From the NCBI RefSeq assembly GCF_001613085.1, contig NZ_BDBR01000005.1, forward strand, positions 1 through 64,000: 64,000 nt of DNA. Reading direction: 5' to 3'. Source of the stretch: Nocardia salmonicida NBRC 13393. Its GTDB lineage: Bacteria > Actinomycetota > Actinomycetes > Mycobacteriales > Mycobacteriaceae. Within the stretch, counting starts at the first letter, position 1. Each line of letters opens with the position of its first letter. Below, piece by piece: positions 8,342 to 18,913 of this stretch. Below the pieces are notes generated by a model. The model was not told the origin of the DNA, did no database searches, and was given only the letters and a program-made list of their open reading frames with translations. The position numbers were made by a program, and so were the translations under genes.

Positions 8342-9841
8342 ATGACCGACCTGAGCGGCCTCGAACGGCGCGTGGCAGCCAATCGCGCCAACACCCGCAG
8401 CCAGCACGCCGACGACTACCTTCGCTTGGCCGGTTCCTTGACCGAGCTGGCGCAGGGCCTACTGGCGACCAGGGACGATCCGTCGGGGCGCGATCGCACG
8501 GCGGAGGCGTTGGAGCCCGCGCAGGAAGCGGTGGCGATCCGGCTGCACTGGCTGGTCGGCGGGTACGTCTCCTACGAGTACGCGGGTGCGTTGCAGGACG
8601 CGTTGCGGTTGTTCGAGCAGGCGACGCGGTTGGTCGGGCATCGGCAGCTCGCGACGAACACCATTCGCAGCGCCTGTTCGGCGTATCGGCAGGTCGCGCA
8701 GGACTATCCCGATGTTTCGGCCATGTGCGCCGATGGGCTGTCCAAGTGTGGCGTGTGGTTGATGCGGCTCGATCACGATGCGGCGGTGGCGGCGAGTGAG
8801 TCGGCGGTGCGGATTCGGGCGGGAATGTACGCGCGCGCGTCCGAGCAGCCAGGGAAGTATCTGGCGAGCCTCAGTACCCTGCTGCGCACGCTGATGGTGG
8901 GGCGCTCGCGCAAGCAGGCCATCGCGAGCTATCGCGCGTTGTATTCCGAGGTGACCACGACAGCGAGTACCGCGAAATTGCGGGAAACCCGGGTCGAGGA
9001 ACTGGATCTCACGGTCAAGACCACCCAGGCGTTGATCAAGCTGGGCGCGCCGACCTTGGAACGCGCGGGGCGGCTGACTCAGCAGCAGATTCTGTACCAG
9101 TCGGGCGGCGACCTGGCCACGATCGACGAGATCAACTGGCGGTTGGCGCTCGTCGGCCTCAAGCCCCTCGCGGCAGGGGCGATGCCGGAACCGCCCTCGC
9201 GGCCGGTGGAGATCTCGGCGACCTACGGTGCGATCGCCGTGCGGTGCTCGGCGCCGGACGCGCTCGACCAGGTCCGCACCGCCATCGTCGCCGCGTACGC
9301 ACAGGACAAAGCGGAACCTGTCGACGCCGGGCGATTCGCCGGCGTGCACGACAAGCATTGGGGCGTCAAGGAACCCAAGACCAACCTCGACACCGAGCTC
9401 GGTGCCGATGTGGTGCTCGTCGAGAAGTCCTCCGGCAGCTGGATTTCGGTGAAGAGCCTGAACTGGGAGATCGGCGCACTCGGCAAACACCCACTCGCCG
9501 TTGCTCTCTCGAAGAAATGGCCGGTCCTCACCGTCGCCACCATCGAGAAGATCTCCTACGAACTGTGCCTCTACGACAACGGCATCGCCACCCAGTACGC
9601 GGCTCTCGGCAGACCCGCCGGTCAGGCGCCTCTCGACGCCCCGCTGGCCCCACTGGATTTCGCGACTCTGGCCGACTACGGCGCCGACTACGCCTCAGAA
9701 ACCCAGGTCAGAGCCGCCTTCGGTAATGCCGAAATGTTCGCCAAGGTCACCGAGCTCCCCGGCGCCGGCATCCGCCAGGCCGCGGAGAAGGCCCCGCTCA
9801 CCGACTACGGCCCGAATATTCTCTTCTTCGGCAAGGACTGA
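8342..9841 (+). CDS. large helical (TPR-like) hypothetical protein
   Basis: 499 residues from ATG 8342; another ATG four codons upstream (8330) is possible. Residues 1-250 are Ala-rich helical pairs ([51 protein letters not shown]) resembling tetratricopeptide repeats. Residues ~290-499 form a different, mixed domain ([20 protein letters not shown], then [14 protein letters not shown], then [12 protein letters not shown]). No catalytic motif, signal peptide or membrane segment is seen. It is divergent from the PPE-like gene across a 250 bp promoter region and ends before a strong terminator. Scaffold or partner binding is the most one can infer. Confidence 0.75.
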   Translation: MTDLSGLERRVAANRANTRSQHADDYLRLAGSLTELAQGLLATRDDPSGRDRTAEALEPAQEAVAIRLHWLVGGYVSYEYAGALQDALRLFEQATRLVGHRQLATNTIRSACSAYRQVAQDYPDVSAMCADGLSKCGVWLMRLDHDAAVAASESAVRIRAGMYARASEQPGKYLASLSTLLRTLMVGRSRKQAIASYRALYSEVTTTASTAKLRETRVEELDLTVKTTQALIKLGAPTLERAGRLTQQQILYQSGGDLATIDEINWRLALVGLKPLAAGAMPEPPSRPVEISATYGAIAVRCSAPDALDQVRTAIVAAYAQDKAEPVDAGRFAGVHDKHWGVKEPKTNLDTELGADVVLVEKSSGSWISVKSLNWEIGALGKHPLAVALSKKWPVLTVATIEKISYELCLYDNGIATQYAALGRPAGQAPLDAPLAPLDFATLADYGADYASETQVRAAFGNAEMFAKVTELPGAGIRQAAEKAPLTDYGPNILFFGKD

Positions 9842-9855
9842 CCCGTCGCAGCGAA

Positions 9856-9889
9856 AAGCCGCTGCCTCCCCACCGGGAGGCAGCGGCTT
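9856..9889 (+). terminator. perfect 15 bp hairpin terminator
   Basis: The arms AAGCCGCTGCCTCCC and its exact complement surround a CACC loop 15 bases after the stop of the TPR-like gene. The hairpin is followed by CGTCGT, not a T-run, as usual in high-GC actinobacteria. Confidence 0.85.
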
Positions 9890-10010
9890 CGTCGTGTCAG
9901 GAGTCGCGTCCCGCGTACCGCTTGATCCTGGCGGCGGTACTTCACACCGCTGGAACGGATATGCCGCCCCGAAACGACGTGGAGGACGACCACCCGGCAT
10001 GATCGGAGTC

Positions 10011-10454
10011 GTGCGAGTACTGCTGCAGCGTGTGACCAGTGCCCAGGTCAGCGTCGACGATCAGATCGTCGGACGCATCGACCCGGCGGCCACCGGTGTC
10101 CCCCACGGTCTACTCGCCCTCGTCGGCGCCACCCACACCGACACCGACGCCAACGCGAAAGCCTTGGCCGACAAGACATATCGCCTGCGAATCCTCGATG
10201 GTGAACGCTCCGCCGCCGACCTGGACGCCCCCATCCTGGTGGTCAGCCAGTTCACCCTCTACGCCAACACCGCCAAGGGCAGGCGCCCCTCCTGGAACGC
10301 CGCCGCTCCCGGCTCGCTCGCCGAACCCCTCGTCGACACCTTCGCTGAAACACTTCGTGAACTGGGCGCCACCGTGGCCACCGGAAAATTCGGCGCGCAC
10401 ATGCAGATCGAACTCACCAACGACGGCCCGATCACCGTTCTGCTCGAAGGCTGA
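10011..10454 (+). CDS. dtd: D-aminoacyl-tRNA deacylase
   Basis: 147 residues beginning V-R-V-L-L-Q-R-V, the family's standard start, so GTG 10011 is preferred over an in-frame ATG 12 bases upstream (9999). The active-site motifs [17 protein letters not shown] and NDGPITV (the Gly-cisPro-containing N-x-G-P-x-T loop) are intact. The enzyme hydrolyses D-amino acids, and glycine mischarged on tRNA-Ala, from tRNA in the cytosol. Length is normal. It is convergent with map, with only 12 bp between the stops. Confidence 0.95.
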   Translation: MRVLLQRVTSAQVSVDDQIVGRIDPAATGVPHGLLALVGATHTDTDANAKALADKTYRLRILDGERSAADLDAPILVVSQFTLYANTAKGRRPSWNAAAPGSLAEPLVDTFAETLRELGATVATGKFGAHMQIELTNDGPITVLLEG

Positions 10455-10466
10455 CTTCGTCGGCGA

Positions 10467-11264
10467 CTACTCCGGGCGCAGGGTGAGAATGCGCGGCCCG
10501 TCCTCGGTCACCGCGACGCTGTGCTCCCAGTGCGCGGCGCGCGAACCGTCGGTGGTGACCACGGTCCAGTCGTCATCGAGAGTCTTGGTGTCGGTGGTGC
10601 CAAGAGTCAGCATCGGCTCGATCGCCAACACCGAACCGACCACCAGGCGCGGGCCCTTACCGGGCGCGCCTTCGTTGGGCAGGAACGGATCCATGTGCAT
10701 CTCGCGCCCGATGGCGTGGCCACCGTAACCGTCGACGATGCCGTACTGACGACCGTGTGCCTGCTCGGCCGCGCGTGTGCCCAGCTCGATGGCGTGCGAG
10801 ACATCGGTGAGCCGGTTGCCCGGCAGCATCGCCACGATGCCGGCCTCCATCGAGAGCTTGGTGGCCTCGCTCAGCAGCTGATCGGCCTCGATGATGTTGC
10901 CGATGCCGAACGTCCACGCCGAGTCGCCGTGCCAGCCGTCGAGGATGGCGCCGCAGTCGATGGACACGAGATCGCCCTCGGTGAGAATCTCACTCGCCGA
11001 GGGGATCCCGTGGACCACACGGTCGTTGACCGAAGAACAGATCGAGCCGGGGAAGCCGTGATAACCCTTGAACGACGGGACAGCGCCCGAGTCACGGATA
11101 GTGGCCTCGGCGACCTCGTCGAGCTCCAGCGTCGAAACGCCGGGCTTGGCCGCCGCGCGAACGGCGACCAGCGTGGCGCCGACGATCGCGCCGGCTGCCT
11201 GCATGGCATCCAGCTCGCCCGCCGAACGGAACGGCACGACCTTCTTCTTACGGGTGAAGACCAT
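10467..11264 (-). CDS. map: methionine aminopeptidase, type I
   Basis: 265 residues. The five metal ligands are seen in order: the two Asp of [17 protein letters not shown], the His of [10 protein letters not shown], Glu of AIEPML and Glu of HWEHSVAV. It removes the initiator Met from nascent proteins. It lacks the long N-terminal SH3-binding/zinc extension of some actinobacterial paralogues, so it is the short secY-adk-linked form. It follows adk by 26 bp and is the last gene of the secY-adk-map unit. The N-terminus [17 protein letters not shown] is ordinary for this family. Confidence 0.96.
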   Translation of the reverse strand: MVFTRKKKVVPFRSAGELDAMQAAGAIVGATLVAVRAAAKPGVSTLELDEVAEATIRDSGAVPSFKGYHGFPGSICSSVNDRVVHGIPSASEILTEGDLVSIDCGAILDGWHGDSAWTFGIGNIIEADQLLSEATKLSMEAGIVAMLPGNRLTDVSHAIELGTRAAEQAHGRQYGIVDGYGGHAIGREMHMDPFLPNEGAPGKGPRLVVGSVLAIEPMLTLGTTDTKTLDDDWTVVTTDGSRAAHWEHSVAVTEDGPRILTLRPE

Positions 11265-11290
11265 CCGGCCTCAGTACTCCGATCCGCTGA

Positions 11291-11836
11291 TTACTGACCG
11301 AGCGCCGCGAGCGCCCGGCCGTTGACCTCATCGACTTCGCCGATGCCGTCGACGGTCACGACCAGACCGTCGTAGTGCTCGAGCAGCGGCTCGGTCTCCT
11401 CACGGTAGACCCGCAGCCGGTTGCGGATAACGTCCTCGGTGTCGTCGGCGCGCCCACGGGCGAGCATGCGCTCGACCACGGTGTCCTCGGCGACCACGAA
11501 GCACAGCACGGCGTCGAGTGTGGTGCCGTTGTGCTCGAGGATCTTCTTCAACGCGTCGGCCTGGTCGACCGTGCGGGGGTAACCGTCGAGCACGAAACCG
11601 TTCGCGGCATCGGGCTCGCCGACGCGGGCCTCGACCATGCGGTTGGTGACGTCGCTGGGTACCAGGTCGCCCGCGTCCATGTACTTCTGTGCCTCACGCC
11701 CGAGGGCGGTCTGCTGGCTGATATTCGCGCGGAAGAGGTCTCCGGTGGAGATGTGCGGAACGCCCAGCTTCTCTGACAGCAGGACGGCCTGAGTACCTTT
11801 GCCGGCACCCGGCGGACCGAGCAGAACAACTCTCAC
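11291..11836 (-). CDS. adk: adenylate kinase (short, zinc-free LID form)
   Basis: 181 residues from GTG 11836, overlapping the secY stop by GTGA. The P-loop [10 protein letters not shown] is at residues 7-16. DGYPRT, the AMP site STGDLFRA and the short LID ([16 protein letters not shown]) are all present. The four-Cys zinc LID is absent, as in other Corynebacteriales. It interconverts ATP+AMP and 2 ADP. Its place between secY and map is the usual actinobacterial order. Confidence 0.97.
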   Translation of the reverse strand: MRVVLLGPPGAGKGTQAVLLSEKLGVPHISTGDLFRANISQQTALGREAQKYMDAGDLVPSDVTNRMVEARVGEPDAANGFVLDGYPRTVDQADALKKILEHNGTTLDAVLCFVVAEDTVVERMLARGRADDTEDVIRNRLRVYREETEPLLEHYDGLVVTVDGIGEVDEVNGRALAALGQ

Positions 11837-13155
11837 TTGAGGAACCCTTCGTAATTTCGATTCATCAGCTGGCTCTCGATCTGCTTGACCGTGTCGAGAC
11901 CCACGCTGACCATGATGAGCACCGCGGTACCGCCGAACGGCAGGTTCGCCGCTCCGCCATTGGCACCCATGTCAAGGAACAGATTCGGGAGAACGGCGAC
12001 CATACCGAGGTAGATCGAGCCAGGCAGGGTGATGCGGCTCAGTACGTAGTTCAGATAGTCGGCGGTCGGCTTGCCCGGACGGTAACCGGGAATGAAGCCG
12101 CCGAACTTCTTCATCTCATCCGCGCGTTCCTCCGGGTTGAAGGTGATCGCGACGTAGAAGTAGGTGAAGAACACGATCAGACCGAAGTAGATCGCGATGT
12201 AGACCGGGTTGCCCGGATTCACCAGGTACTTCTGGATGATCTCCTGCCACCAGCTCGGATCCTGGGCCGTGCTCGACCCGGTCAGCTGAGCGATCAGGTT
12301 CGGGAGGTAGAGCAGCGAGGACGCGAAGATCACCGGGATGACACCGGCCTGGTTGACCTTCAACGGCAGGTACGTCGATGAACCGCCGTACATTTTGCGA
12401 CCGACGACGCGCTTGGCGTACTGCACCGGAATCCGGCGCTGACCCTGTTCGACGAAGATCACGGCCACCAGGATCACCAGCACGGCGACGCACACCGCGC
12501 CGAAGATCAGGCCACCATCGGAGTCGAGAATCCGCTTGCCGTCGAGGGGCAGCCGGGCCGCGATACCGGCGAAGATGAGCAGCGACATGCCGTTACCGAC
12601 ACCGCGCTCGGTGATCTGCTCGCCGAACCACATGACCAGCGAGGCGCCTGCGGTCATCACGAGGACGATGATGATCATGCCGAAGATGCTGGTGTCGGCG
12701 AGGATCGGCTCGTTGCAGCCCTGCAGTAGCTGACCACGAGAGGCGAGCGCGACCAGGCCGGTAGCCTGCAGGACCGCCAAGGCGACCGACAGATACCTGG
12801 TGTACTGCGTCATCTTGGTCTGGCCCGATTGGCCTTCCTTGCGCAGTTCCTCGAACCGCGGGATGACGACGGTCAGCAGCTGGATGATGATGCTCGCGGT
12901 GATGTACGGCATGATGCCGATCGCGAACACCGACAGCTGCAGGAGCGCGCCACCGGAGAACAGGTTGATGAGCTGGTAGATGCCGGCGGATTCACCGCCG
13001 GAGACCACCTTCACGCATTCCTGGACGTTCTGGTAGTCGACGCCGGGGGACGGCAGCGCGGCACCCAGCCGGTACAGCGCGATCAACCCCAGCGTGAAGA
13101 GAATCTTCCGCCGTAAGTCCGGAGTCCGGAAGGCCGATACGAAGGCGGAAAGCAC
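11833..13155 (-). CDS. secY: preprotein translocase subunit SecY
   Basis: 440 residues with about ten membrane helices. The start is GTG 13155, with AGGAGG 6 bases upstream. Typical family segments are seen: the plug/TM2 region ([28 protein letters not shown]), [11 protein letters not shown], and cytosolic loops with [23 protein letters not shown]. It forms the Sec channel with SecE and SecG. Unlike the compact rpl genes, it is separated from rplO by a 155 bp gap with a terminator hairpin. On the minus strand TTGTCA and TAAAAC spaced by 16 bases give a possible own promoter in that gap. Confidence 0.97.
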   Translation of the reverse strand: MLSAFVSAFRTPDLRRKILFTLGLIALYRLGAALPSPGVDYQNVQECVKVVSGGESAGIYQLINLFSGGALLQLSVFAIGIMPYITASIIIQLLTVVIPRFEELRKEGQSGQTKMTQYTRYLSVALAVLQATGLVALASRGQLLQGCNEPILADTSIFGMIIIVLVMTAGASLVMWFGEQITERGVGNGMSLLIFAGIAARLPLDGKRILDSDGGLIFGAVCVAVLVILVAVIFVEQGQRRIPVQYAKRVVGRKMYGGSSTYLPLKVNQAGVIPVIFASSLLYLPNLIAQLTGSSTAQDPSWWQEIIQKYLVNPGNPVYIAIYFGLIVFFTYFYVAITFNPEERADEMKKFGGFIPGYRPGKPTADYLNYVLSRITLPGSIYLGMVAVLPNLFLDMGANGGAANLPFGGTAVLIMVSVGLDTVKQIESQLMNRNYEGFLK

Positions 13156-13257
13156 AAATCCTCCTGGCGAACGACATGGTCATGCCATGCGACATCGGTT
13201 TTACGGAAACGTCAGCCCATGACAAGTGTTGGCAGCCAACGACTGAACTCTAACAGT

Positions 13258-13290
13258 GACACCGGACGAGTTTGCCACTCGTCCGGTGTC
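13258..13290 (-). terminator. hairpin between rplO and secY
   Basis: A perfect 14 bp stem (GACACCGGACGAGT and its complement) with a TTGCC loop lies 20 bases after the rplO stop. It should end or attenuate the r-protein transcript before secY. Confidence 0.75.
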
Positions 13291-13310
13291 GACTGCTCTT
13301 CAGAGTACCG

Positions 13311-13754
13311 TCAGGCCAGTTCGGTGACAGTGCCACCGGCTGCGGTGATCTTCTCCTTGGCGGAGCCGGTCACCTTGTCGGCGGTCACCTGGATGGCGAC
13401 ACCGATCTCGCCGTCGCCGAGAACCTTGACCAGCTCGTTCTTGCGAACGGCGCCGGCCTCGACAAGCTCGGCCTTACCGATGGTGCCGCCCTGCGGGAAC
13501 AGCTCAGCGATGCGGCCAACGTTGACGACCTGGTACTCGACCCGGAAGCGGTTGGTGAAGCCGCGAAGCTTCGGCAGACGCATGTGCAGCGGCATCTGGC
13601 CACCCTCGAACGCCGCGGGGACGTTCTTGCGTGCCTTGGTGCCCTTGGTACCGCGACCGGCGGTCTTACCCTTGGAACCTTCACCGCGACCCACACGGGT
13701 CTTCTCGGTCTTGGAGCCAGGGGCGGGACGCAGGTGGTGCAATTTGATGGTCAT
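13311..13754 (-). CDS. rplO: 50S ribosomal protein L15
   Basis: 147 residues. It starts [38 protein letters not shown], the Gly/Lys-rich N-terminal arm that threads through 23S rRNA, followed by the conserved [18 protein letters not shown] segment. It is a late assembly protein of the large subunit. It follows rpmD by 2 bp and is the last ribosomal gene of this half-operon, before the terminator hairpin at 13258-13290. Confidence 0.97.
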   Translation of the reverse strand: MTIKLHHLRPAPGSKTEKTRVGRGEGSKGKTAGRGTKGTKARKNVPAAFEGGQMPLHMRLPKLRGFTNRFRVEYQVVNVGRIAELFPQGGTIGKAELVEAGAVRKNELVKVLGDGEIGVAIQVTADKVTGSAKEKITAAGGTVTELA

Positions 13755-13756
13755 GT

Positions 13757-13936
13757 CTAGACCTCCTCAACTGTTACGAGGTGGCGCACGACGTTGATCA
13801 GACCGCGGTTCTGAGCGTTGTCCTCACGAACCACCGACTGGCGGATCTTCCGCAGACCAAGCGTCCGCAGGCTGTCGCGCTGGTTCGACTTGGCACCGAT
13901 CGTGCTCTTGATCTGAGTCACCTTGAGATCAGCCAT
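13757..13936 (-). CDS. rpmD: 50S ribosomal protein L30
   Basis: 59 residues from ATG 13936; the frame is open further upstream, but [28 protein letters not shown] is the standard L30 start. It binds 23S rRNA near the 5S region. One base separates it from the rpsE stop, and it continues with 2 bp spacing to rplO. Length is normal. Confidence 0.95.
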   Translation of the reverse strand: MADLKVTQIKSTIGAKSNQRDSLRTLGLRKIRQSVVREDNAQNRGLINVVRHLVTVEEV

Positions 13937-13937
13937 G

Positions 13938-14597
13938 TCAGGCTCCCTGTCCTGCACGCGCACGCAGCATGCCCGCCGGAGCGACATCCTCGATCGGCAG
14001 ACCGCGACGCGCGGCAACCTCTTCGGGACGCTGGAGCATCTTGAGCGCGGCAACTGTCGCGTGAACGACGTTGATCGCATTGTCGCTACCGAGCGACTTC
14101 GACAGAATGTCGTGGATACCGGCACATTCGAGCACGGCACGGCACGCACCACCGGCGATCACACCGGTACCGGGCGAAGCCGGACGCAGCATGACCACAC
14201 CGGCCGCCGCCTCACCCTGAACCGGGTGGACGATGGTCGAGCCGATCATCGGGACGCGGAAGAAGCTCTTACGAGCCTCCTCGACACCCTTCTGGATGGC
14301 CGCGGGAACTTCCTTGGCCTTGCCGTAGCCGACGCCGACCAGACCGTTGCCGTCACCGACGATCACGAGGGCGGTGAAGCTGAAGCGACGACCACCCTTC
14401 ACGACCTTGGAGACACGGTTGATCGCGACGACGCGCTCGAGCTGGTTCTTCTCGGCCGCGTTACCGCCACGGTCGTTACCACCGCGACGATCGCCACCGC
14501 CACGACGGTTGCCCTCGGGGCCACCGGCGTTGCTGTTGTTGTTGCTGTTCGGTCCGGCGGGTCCGCCGCCGCCGTCGCGCCGCTGACGTCCCGGCAT
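13938..14597 (-). CDS. rpsE: 30S ribosomal protein S5 with low-complexity N-terminal extension
   Basis: 219 residues. From about residue 48 it is a standard S5 ([34 protein letters not shown], then the C-terminal [23 protein letters not shown]). The first ~47 residues are an Arg/Gly/Asn-rich tail ([20 protein letters not shown]), longer than in E. coli; actinobacterial S5 proteins often have a basic tail there. S5 lines the mRNA entry site and affects decoding fidelity. It sits in the normal order rplR-rpsE-rpmD. Confidence 0.97.
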   Translation of the reverse strand: MPGRQRRDGGGGPAGPNSNNNSNAGGPEGNRRGGGDRRGGNDRGGNAAEKNQLERVVAINRVSKVVKGGRRFSFTALVIVGDGNGLVGVGYGKAKEVPAAIQKGVEEARKSFFRVPMIGSTIVHPVQGEAAAGVVMLRPASPGTGVIAGGACRAVLECAGIHDILSKSLGSDNAINVVHATVAALKMLQRPEEVAARRGLPIEDVAPAGMLRARAGQGA

Positions 14598-14628
14598 CAG
14601 ACGTTCCTTCCGTTGGAAATAATGGTCA

Positions 14629-15036
14629 TCAGAACTTCAGCCCGCCTTCGCGAGCGGCATCGGCCAGCGCCGCGATACGGCCGTGGTAGTCGTGACCACC
14701 ACGGTCGAACACGACCGCCTCGACACCGGCAGCCTTGGCACGCTCGGCGATCAGCTGACCGACCTTCGCGCCCTTGGCGGACTTGTCACCTTCGAACGCA
14801 CGCACGTCGGCCTCGATCGAGGAAGCGGCGGCAATGGTCTTGCCCACCGAGTCGTCGATCAGCTGAGCGTGCAGGTGGCGCGCGGAGCGGTTGACCACCA
14901 GGCGCGGACGCTCGGTGGTGCCTTCGACCTTCTTACGAAGACGGAAGTGACGGCGAGTCTTCGACAGACGACGCTTCGTCGAAGCATCCTTGCCGAGCGG
15001 AATCCGCTTGGCCTTCTGGTTAGCAGTTTGCGCCAT
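14629..15036 (-). CDS. rplR: 50S ribosomal protein L18
   Basis: 135 residues from ATG 15036 ([15 protein letters not shown]). A GTG two codons upstream, overlapping the rplF stop, is the alternative start. The basic N-terminus and the body [20 protein letters not shown]...[27 protein letters not shown] match L18, which anchors 5S rRNA to the large subunit. Order and spacing are normal. Confidence 0.97.
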   Translation of the reverse strand: MAQTANQKAKRIPLGKDASTKRRLSKTRRHFRLRKKVEGTTERPRLVVNRSARHLHAQLIDDSVGKTIAAASSIEADVRAFEGDKSAKGAKVGQLIAERAKAAGVEAVVFDRGGHDYHGRIAALADAAREGGLKF

Positions 15037-15038
15037 GA

Positions 15039-15578
15039 TCACTTACCCGTCTTTCCGACCTTGCGGCGAACGACCTCGCCGGCGTAGCGGATGCCCTTGC
15101 CCTTGTACGGGTCGGGCTTACGCAGTCCGTGGATCACAGCGGAGATCTGACCGACCGCCTGCTTGTCGATTCCGGACACCGAGAATTTGGTGGGCGATTC
15201 CACCGCGAAGGTGATGCCTGCCGGGGCCTCGATCGGCACCGGGTGGCTGTAACCGAGGGCGAACTCGAGGTTCGAACCCTTGGCCTGAACGCGGTAACCG
15301 ACGCCGAAGATTTCCATCTTCTTCTCGTAGCCCTTGGTGACACCCTCGATCATGTTGGCGATCAGGGTGCGGGAAAGGCCGTGCAGCGAACGGTTCGCGC
15401 GCTCGTCGTTGGGACGAGCAACCTCGAGCTCATTACCTTCACCCTTGGTGACGATGATGGGCTCGGCCACGGTGTGCGACAGGGTGCCCTTGGGCCCCTT
15501 GACCGTGACAACCTGGCCGTCGATGTTGACGTCGACGCCGGCCGGAATCTCGATGGGCTTCTTACCAATACGCGACAT
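15039..15578 (-). CDS. rplF: 50S ribosomal protein L6
   Basis: 179 residues, [31 protein letters not shown]..., ending in [20 protein letters not shown], the conserved C-terminal signature of L6. It has two related alpha/beta domains and binds 23S rRNA near the GTPase centre. It is 15 bp after rpsH in the same transcript. Confidence 0.97.
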   Translation of the reverse strand: MSRIGKKPIEIPAGVDVNIDGQVVTVKGPKGTLSHTVAEPIIVTKGEGNELEVARPNDERANRSLHGLSRTLIANMIEGVTKGYEKKMEIFGVGYRVQAKGSNLEFALGYSHPVPIEAPAGITFAVESPTKFSVSGIDKQAVGQISAVIHGLRKPDPYKGKGIRYAGEVVRRKVGKTGK

Positions 15579-15593
15579 TAGTCCTGACCTCCC

Positions 15594-15992
15594 TTACCAG
15601 ACGTAGGCGAGGACTTCGCCCCCGACGCCCTGCTTGGCCGCCTGACGGTCGGTGAGCAGACCGGTCGACGTGGAAATGATCGCCACGCCGAGGCCGCCGA
15701 GGACCTTGGGCAGGTTGGTGGACTTCGCGTACACACGCAGACCCGGCTTCGAGACGCGACGCAGGCCCTGCAGGCTGCGCTCACGGCTGGGGCCGTACTT
15801 CAGATCGACGACGATGGCCTTGCCAACGGTCGCGTCTTCGGTGCGGTAATCGGCGATGTAGCCCTCACGCTTGAGGATCTCGGCGATGTTCACCTTGATC
15901 TTCGAGTGGGGCGCCTTCACCTGATCGTGGTACGCCGAGTTGGCGTTGCGCAGACGCGTCAAGAAGTCTGCGATCGGATCAGTCATGGTCAT
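15594..15992 (-). CDS. rpsH: 30S ribosomal protein S8
   Basis: 132 residues. The open frame begins far upstream, but [25 protein letters not shown] is the standard S8 start; an AGG precedes the ATG by about 9 bases. The C-terminal signature [26 protein letters not shown] is intact. S8 organises the central domain of 16S rRNA and in E. coli is the feedback repressor of the spc operon. Here it is the first gene of a separate transcription unit, with its own promoter about 200 bp upstream. Normally rpsN precedes it directly. Confidence 0.97.
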   Translation of the reverse strand: MTMTDPIADFLTRLRNANSAYHDQVKAPHSKIKVNIAEILKREGYIADYRTEDATVGKAIVVDLKYGPSRERSLQGLRRVSKPGLRVYAKSTNLPKVLGGLGVAIISTSTGLLTDRQAAKQGVGGEVLAYVW

Positions 15993-16087
15993 GGTTAGAC
16001 CTCGACACCTTTCTCGCTGCGGTTCCCATACAACATCTCCCGCACGCTCGCGCGCAGGTGATCGTGGGCCTACAACAATTCGGCTGG

Positions 16088-16111
16088 TCCGGTCGGCACT
16101 TGCCGACCGGA
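16088..16111 (-). other. stable hairpin in the rpsH 5' leader
   Basis: A perfect 11 bp stem (TCCGGTCGGCA and its complement, CT loop) lies in the predicted ~200 nt untranslated leader of rpsH. No U-run follows on the minus strand, so it is not an obvious terminator. It could be an r-protein feedback or stability element. Confidence 0.5.
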
Positions 16112-16200
16112 TGAGTTCTCTTGCGAGCTCTCGGCGCCTGGCACGGTCCCACTCGCGCCGGAGCGCGCAGCGGACACAGATCTGCCCAGGCAACCGCTCT

Positions 16201-16229
16201 AGTGTAGGCAATGCCGTGGTCAGGACCAA
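16201..16229 (-). promoter_or_regulatory. predicted promoter of the rpsH-rplO unit
   Basis: On the minus strand TTGGTC (16229-16224) and TACACT (16206-16201) are 17 bases apart, a good sigma-A-type arrangement. The -10 is embedded in a 22 nt element (16187-16208) found again with one mismatch at 23676-23697 before rplN. Confidence 0.7.
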
Positions 16230-16261
16230 ACCCGGGGGGCGACGAACCGGGGCGATATCCG

Positions 16262-16993
16262 TCACGCGGCCGTGTGATCGGCCTTCGCGCCCGTCTTGTA
16301 GGTGATCAGGATCGCCGAGGCCGAGACACCGGCGGCGACGATCAACATCATCTCACCGCCCACCACCATGCTCATCAAGCCACCGAGCAGGGCGCCGACG
16401 GCGAAGGCCGCGTACTGCAGGCCGTAGCCGAGCCAATCGCGCGAGCTACCGCCGCTGACGTGGCTTTCGATGCCCTGACTCAGCTTCACGACCGTTCCGG
16501 TGGCGTAGCTGAGCGGAACGCTGGTCTCGCCGTTCTTGACGAACGCGGTGTTGAGCGCACCCACCGCGAAGGCGACGAACGCGATCGGGATGAACCCCAC
16601 GTCCTGCCCGCCGGTGCGGTCGAGGGCGTAGTCGACGACCGCGGCCACGGCGAGCGCCACGGTGGTCACCACGGACGCCCCGTAGTGGCCACTGCGCCAC
16701 AGCCGCCGCCGGAGCATCGAGGCCACGAACACGCCGAGTCCGAACGAGAAGAGCAGCGTAATAGCACCGGTGGCCAGCAGTTGATCATTGTCGAACCAGC
16801 CGAGAACGGCGCGCTCGGTATTACCGGTCATGAATGTCACGAAATATCCGGCGGAATGCGTATATGCGGCGGCGCCGATAAATCCGGCCAATATCGAAAG
16901 AAATGCCACCATCGGCATCGCGCCCGCGGGAATCCCACGTAGCGTCACCCGGTGGGCCACATCACTAGGCTTGTTTCCTGTGGTCAGAGTCAC
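16262..16993 (-). CDS. DUF1275 (YoaK-type) membrane protein
   Basis: 243 residues from GTG 16993, with GAGG 10 bases upstream. There are six to seven predicted membrane segments. The motif [29 protein letters not shown] near the N-terminus and [30 protein letters not shown] in the second half are the two conserved T-G-N/T-G-T repeats of the DUF1275 family. Transport is suspected for the family, but no substrate is established. It is one of the genes that separate rpsN from rpsH. The rpsH promoter overlaps its 3' flank. Confidence 0.85.
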   Translation of the reverse strand: MTLTTGNKPSDVAHRVTLRGIPAGAMPMVAFLSILAGFIGAAAYTHSAGYFVTFMTGNTERAVLGWFDNDQLLATGAITLLFSFGLGVFVASMLRRRLWRSGHYGASVVTTVALAVAAVVDYALDRTGGQDVGFIPIAFVAFAVGALNTAFVKNGETSVPLSYATGTVVKLSQGIESHVSGGSSRDWLGYGLQYAAFAVGALLGGLMSMVVGGEMMLIVAAGVSASAILITYKTGAKADHTAA

Positions 16994-17353
16994 TATTTCA
17001 CATCCTCTGCATTTACTCCGGCAAGGGATCGACACTGACGCCCATCTGCACGCTGCATTGTCGCGCAACGACCTCGACAGTAGCCACGAAATAAAATTCC
17101 TACCAGCTCGGAGATCACATTCTCGGGAAAGACACAGGATTATGAGGTGCCGGTAATGCCGAAGTAACCGAGAATTCTAAATCAATTCCGCCTACGCGCA
17201 CGCGGGACCTGCGACGATGCCGCCGCAGGGTGGCGGCCGATCCCCACCACCGATCGAATTGTGTTCGATACCAACCACTTTGCGTTCGTAAGCGCTGCTC
17301 ACGAGTGTGGTAGCTTCGCGAGGTTCGTCGGATCTGCGCAGGAGGCTCTGCCG
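16994..17353. other. intergenic region, divergent promoters
   Basis: 360 bp between the divergently read DUF1275 gene and the secreted hydrolase. I see no gene. The right end contains the AGGAGG ribosome site of the hydrolase (17340-17345) and a possible -10 TAGCTT near 17313. No clear operator is seen. Confidence 0.5.
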
Positions 17354-18913
17354 TTGTCTTCCCACTGTGCGCGCCGCCGGGGCTCGGCTTATCTGCTCGC
17401 CGTACTGCTCGGGATCGGCGCGCTCGTCACACCCGCGCGTGCTTCGGCCGATCCCTACGTCGACCAGCTCGCCGAAGCGGCGGCCACCCCGACGCTGGGG
17501 TGGGAGGGTTGCGCGGACGGATTCGAGTGCGCGTTAGCTCAGGTGCCGCTGGACTACAACAGCCCGCAGGCCGCCCAGATCGACCTGGCTGTCATCAAGT
17601 TGCCCGCGTCCGATCCCGCTCGGCGCATCGGAACACTGTTCGTCAACTTCGGTGGGCCGGGCCCGTCCGGCGTCGACCGTCTCCGCGAACGGGCCCGCTG
17701 GCCGTGGCTGTTCTCCGACGAACTGCGCGCCCGGTTCGACCTGGTCTCCTGGGATCCACGCTCGGTCTCGCGCAGCGCGGGCACACAGTGCTTCTCCAGC
17801 GCCGCCGAGCAGGACGCGTACCTGGGTTCCTTCCCCGGCACCCCCACCGATCCGCGCGACGAGCCCGCGTTCTTCGCCGCCTCCGCCGATATCGCCGCCC
17901 GCTGCGCCGAGAACGCGGGTCCGATCCTGCAGCACGCCTCCACCGCGAACACCGCCCGCGACCTGGACCTGTTACGCCGGGCGGTCGGTGACGAATCCCT
18001 GACCTACCACGGCATCTCCTACGGCACCCAGGTCGGCGCGGTCTACGCCAACATGTTCCCCGGCCGGGTCCGCGCGATGGCGCTCGACGGTTCCCTCGAC
18101 TTCGAGGGGAATGTCAACGGCCACGGCACCGACGGTGTGAACCTGCCCCTCGATACCCGCCAGGGCGTGGCCGCGGGCATCGCCGAAACCTTCGACACCT
18201 TCCTGCGTGACTGCTCCGCCGCGGGCCCACGCTGCGCGTTCGCCGAGGGCGACCCGAAACTCAAGTGGGTAGCACTGGCCGAACGAGCACGCCTCGCCCC
18301 GATCACGGTCGACGGCACCCCGTGGACCTTCTCCCAGATAGTGAGCGCCGCGGGCAGCCTCTCCCGCCCCGAGACCTACCCCGACCTGGCGACTTTCCTC
18401 CAAAGCCTCTTCGACGCGGCAACGGTGCTTCCCGCCCGGGTCCCCGACGCCCTGTTCGCCGAGAACCACCCCGCTAACCGCGTCGAGGCCTTCTACACGA
18501 TCCAATGCTCCGACAGCACCGTCCCCACCGATCCCGCCGTCTACAGCAGAGTAGCCGCCGCCGAAGACCTGCAGTCGCGCTACTTCGGCCGAACCGCCGT
18601 CTTCAACGCCACCCCCTGCGCCTTCTGGCAGGCCGAGGACCGAGACCGCTACACCGGCCCGTGGAACCGCGAAACCGCCGCCCCGATCCTCGTCCTCAAC
18701 AGCCGATACGACCCGGCCACCCCGCTACAGGGCGCCAAAGCCGGTGCGGCCCAACTGAACCGGGCCCAGGTAGTCGTCATCGAAGGCGCGGGCCACAGCT
18801 CCATGTACGTCCAGAGCACCTGCGCCGAACACCTCAAACGCGACTACCTGTTCACCGCCCAACTCCCGCCCGCCGGCGTCAGCTGCGGAATCGACCGCTC
18901 ACCGTTCAGCTGA
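17354..18913 (+). CDS. secreted alpha/beta hydrolase, tripeptidyl-aminopeptidase-like
   Basis: 519 residues from TTG 17354, chosen because AGGAGG lies 8 bases upstream and the product then begins with a signal peptide (RRRGSAYLLAVLLGIGALV, cleavage after ARASA). The mature part has NFGGPGPSG (oxyanion loop), the nucleophile elbow GISYGTQVG with Ser222, Asp in NSRYDPATPL and His in GAGHSSM, which together complete the Ser-Asp-His triad of TAP-type hydrolases. A C-terminal TAP-like region follows. Members cleave peptides or esters outside the cell. It is part of the accessory block within the split spc operon. Its stop overlaps the convergent small secreted gene by 8 bp. Confidence 0.85.
   Translation: MSSHCARRRGSAYLLAVLLGIGALVTPARASADPYVDQLAEAAATPTLGWEGCADGFECALAQVPLDYNSPQAAQIDLAVIKLPASDPARRIGTLFVNFGGPGPSGVDRLRERARWPWLFSDELRARFDLVSWDPRSVSRSAGTQCFSSAAEQDAYLGSFPGTPTDPRDEPAFFAASADIAARCAENAGPILQHASTANTARDLDLLRRAVGDESLTYHGISYGTQVGAVYANMFPGRVRAMALDGSLDFEGNVNGHGTDGVNLPLDTRQGVAAGIAETFDTFLRDCSAAGPRCAFAEGDPKLKWVALAERARLAPITVDGTPWTFSQIVSAAGSLSRPETYPDLATFLQSLFDAATVLPARVPDALFAENHPANRVEAFYTIQCSDSTVPTDPAVYSRVAAAEDLQSRYFGRTAVFNATPCAFWQAEDRDRYTGPWNRETAAPILVLNSRYDPATPLQGAKAGAAQLNRAQVVVIEGAGHSSMYVQSTCAEHLKRDYLFTAQLPPAGVSCGIDRSPFS

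Noticed and set aside
10467..13155. adk lacking the zinc LID and map lacking a zinc N-terminus considered as truncated genes
   Set aside because: Both are the normal short forms in this bacterial group; catalytic residues are complete.
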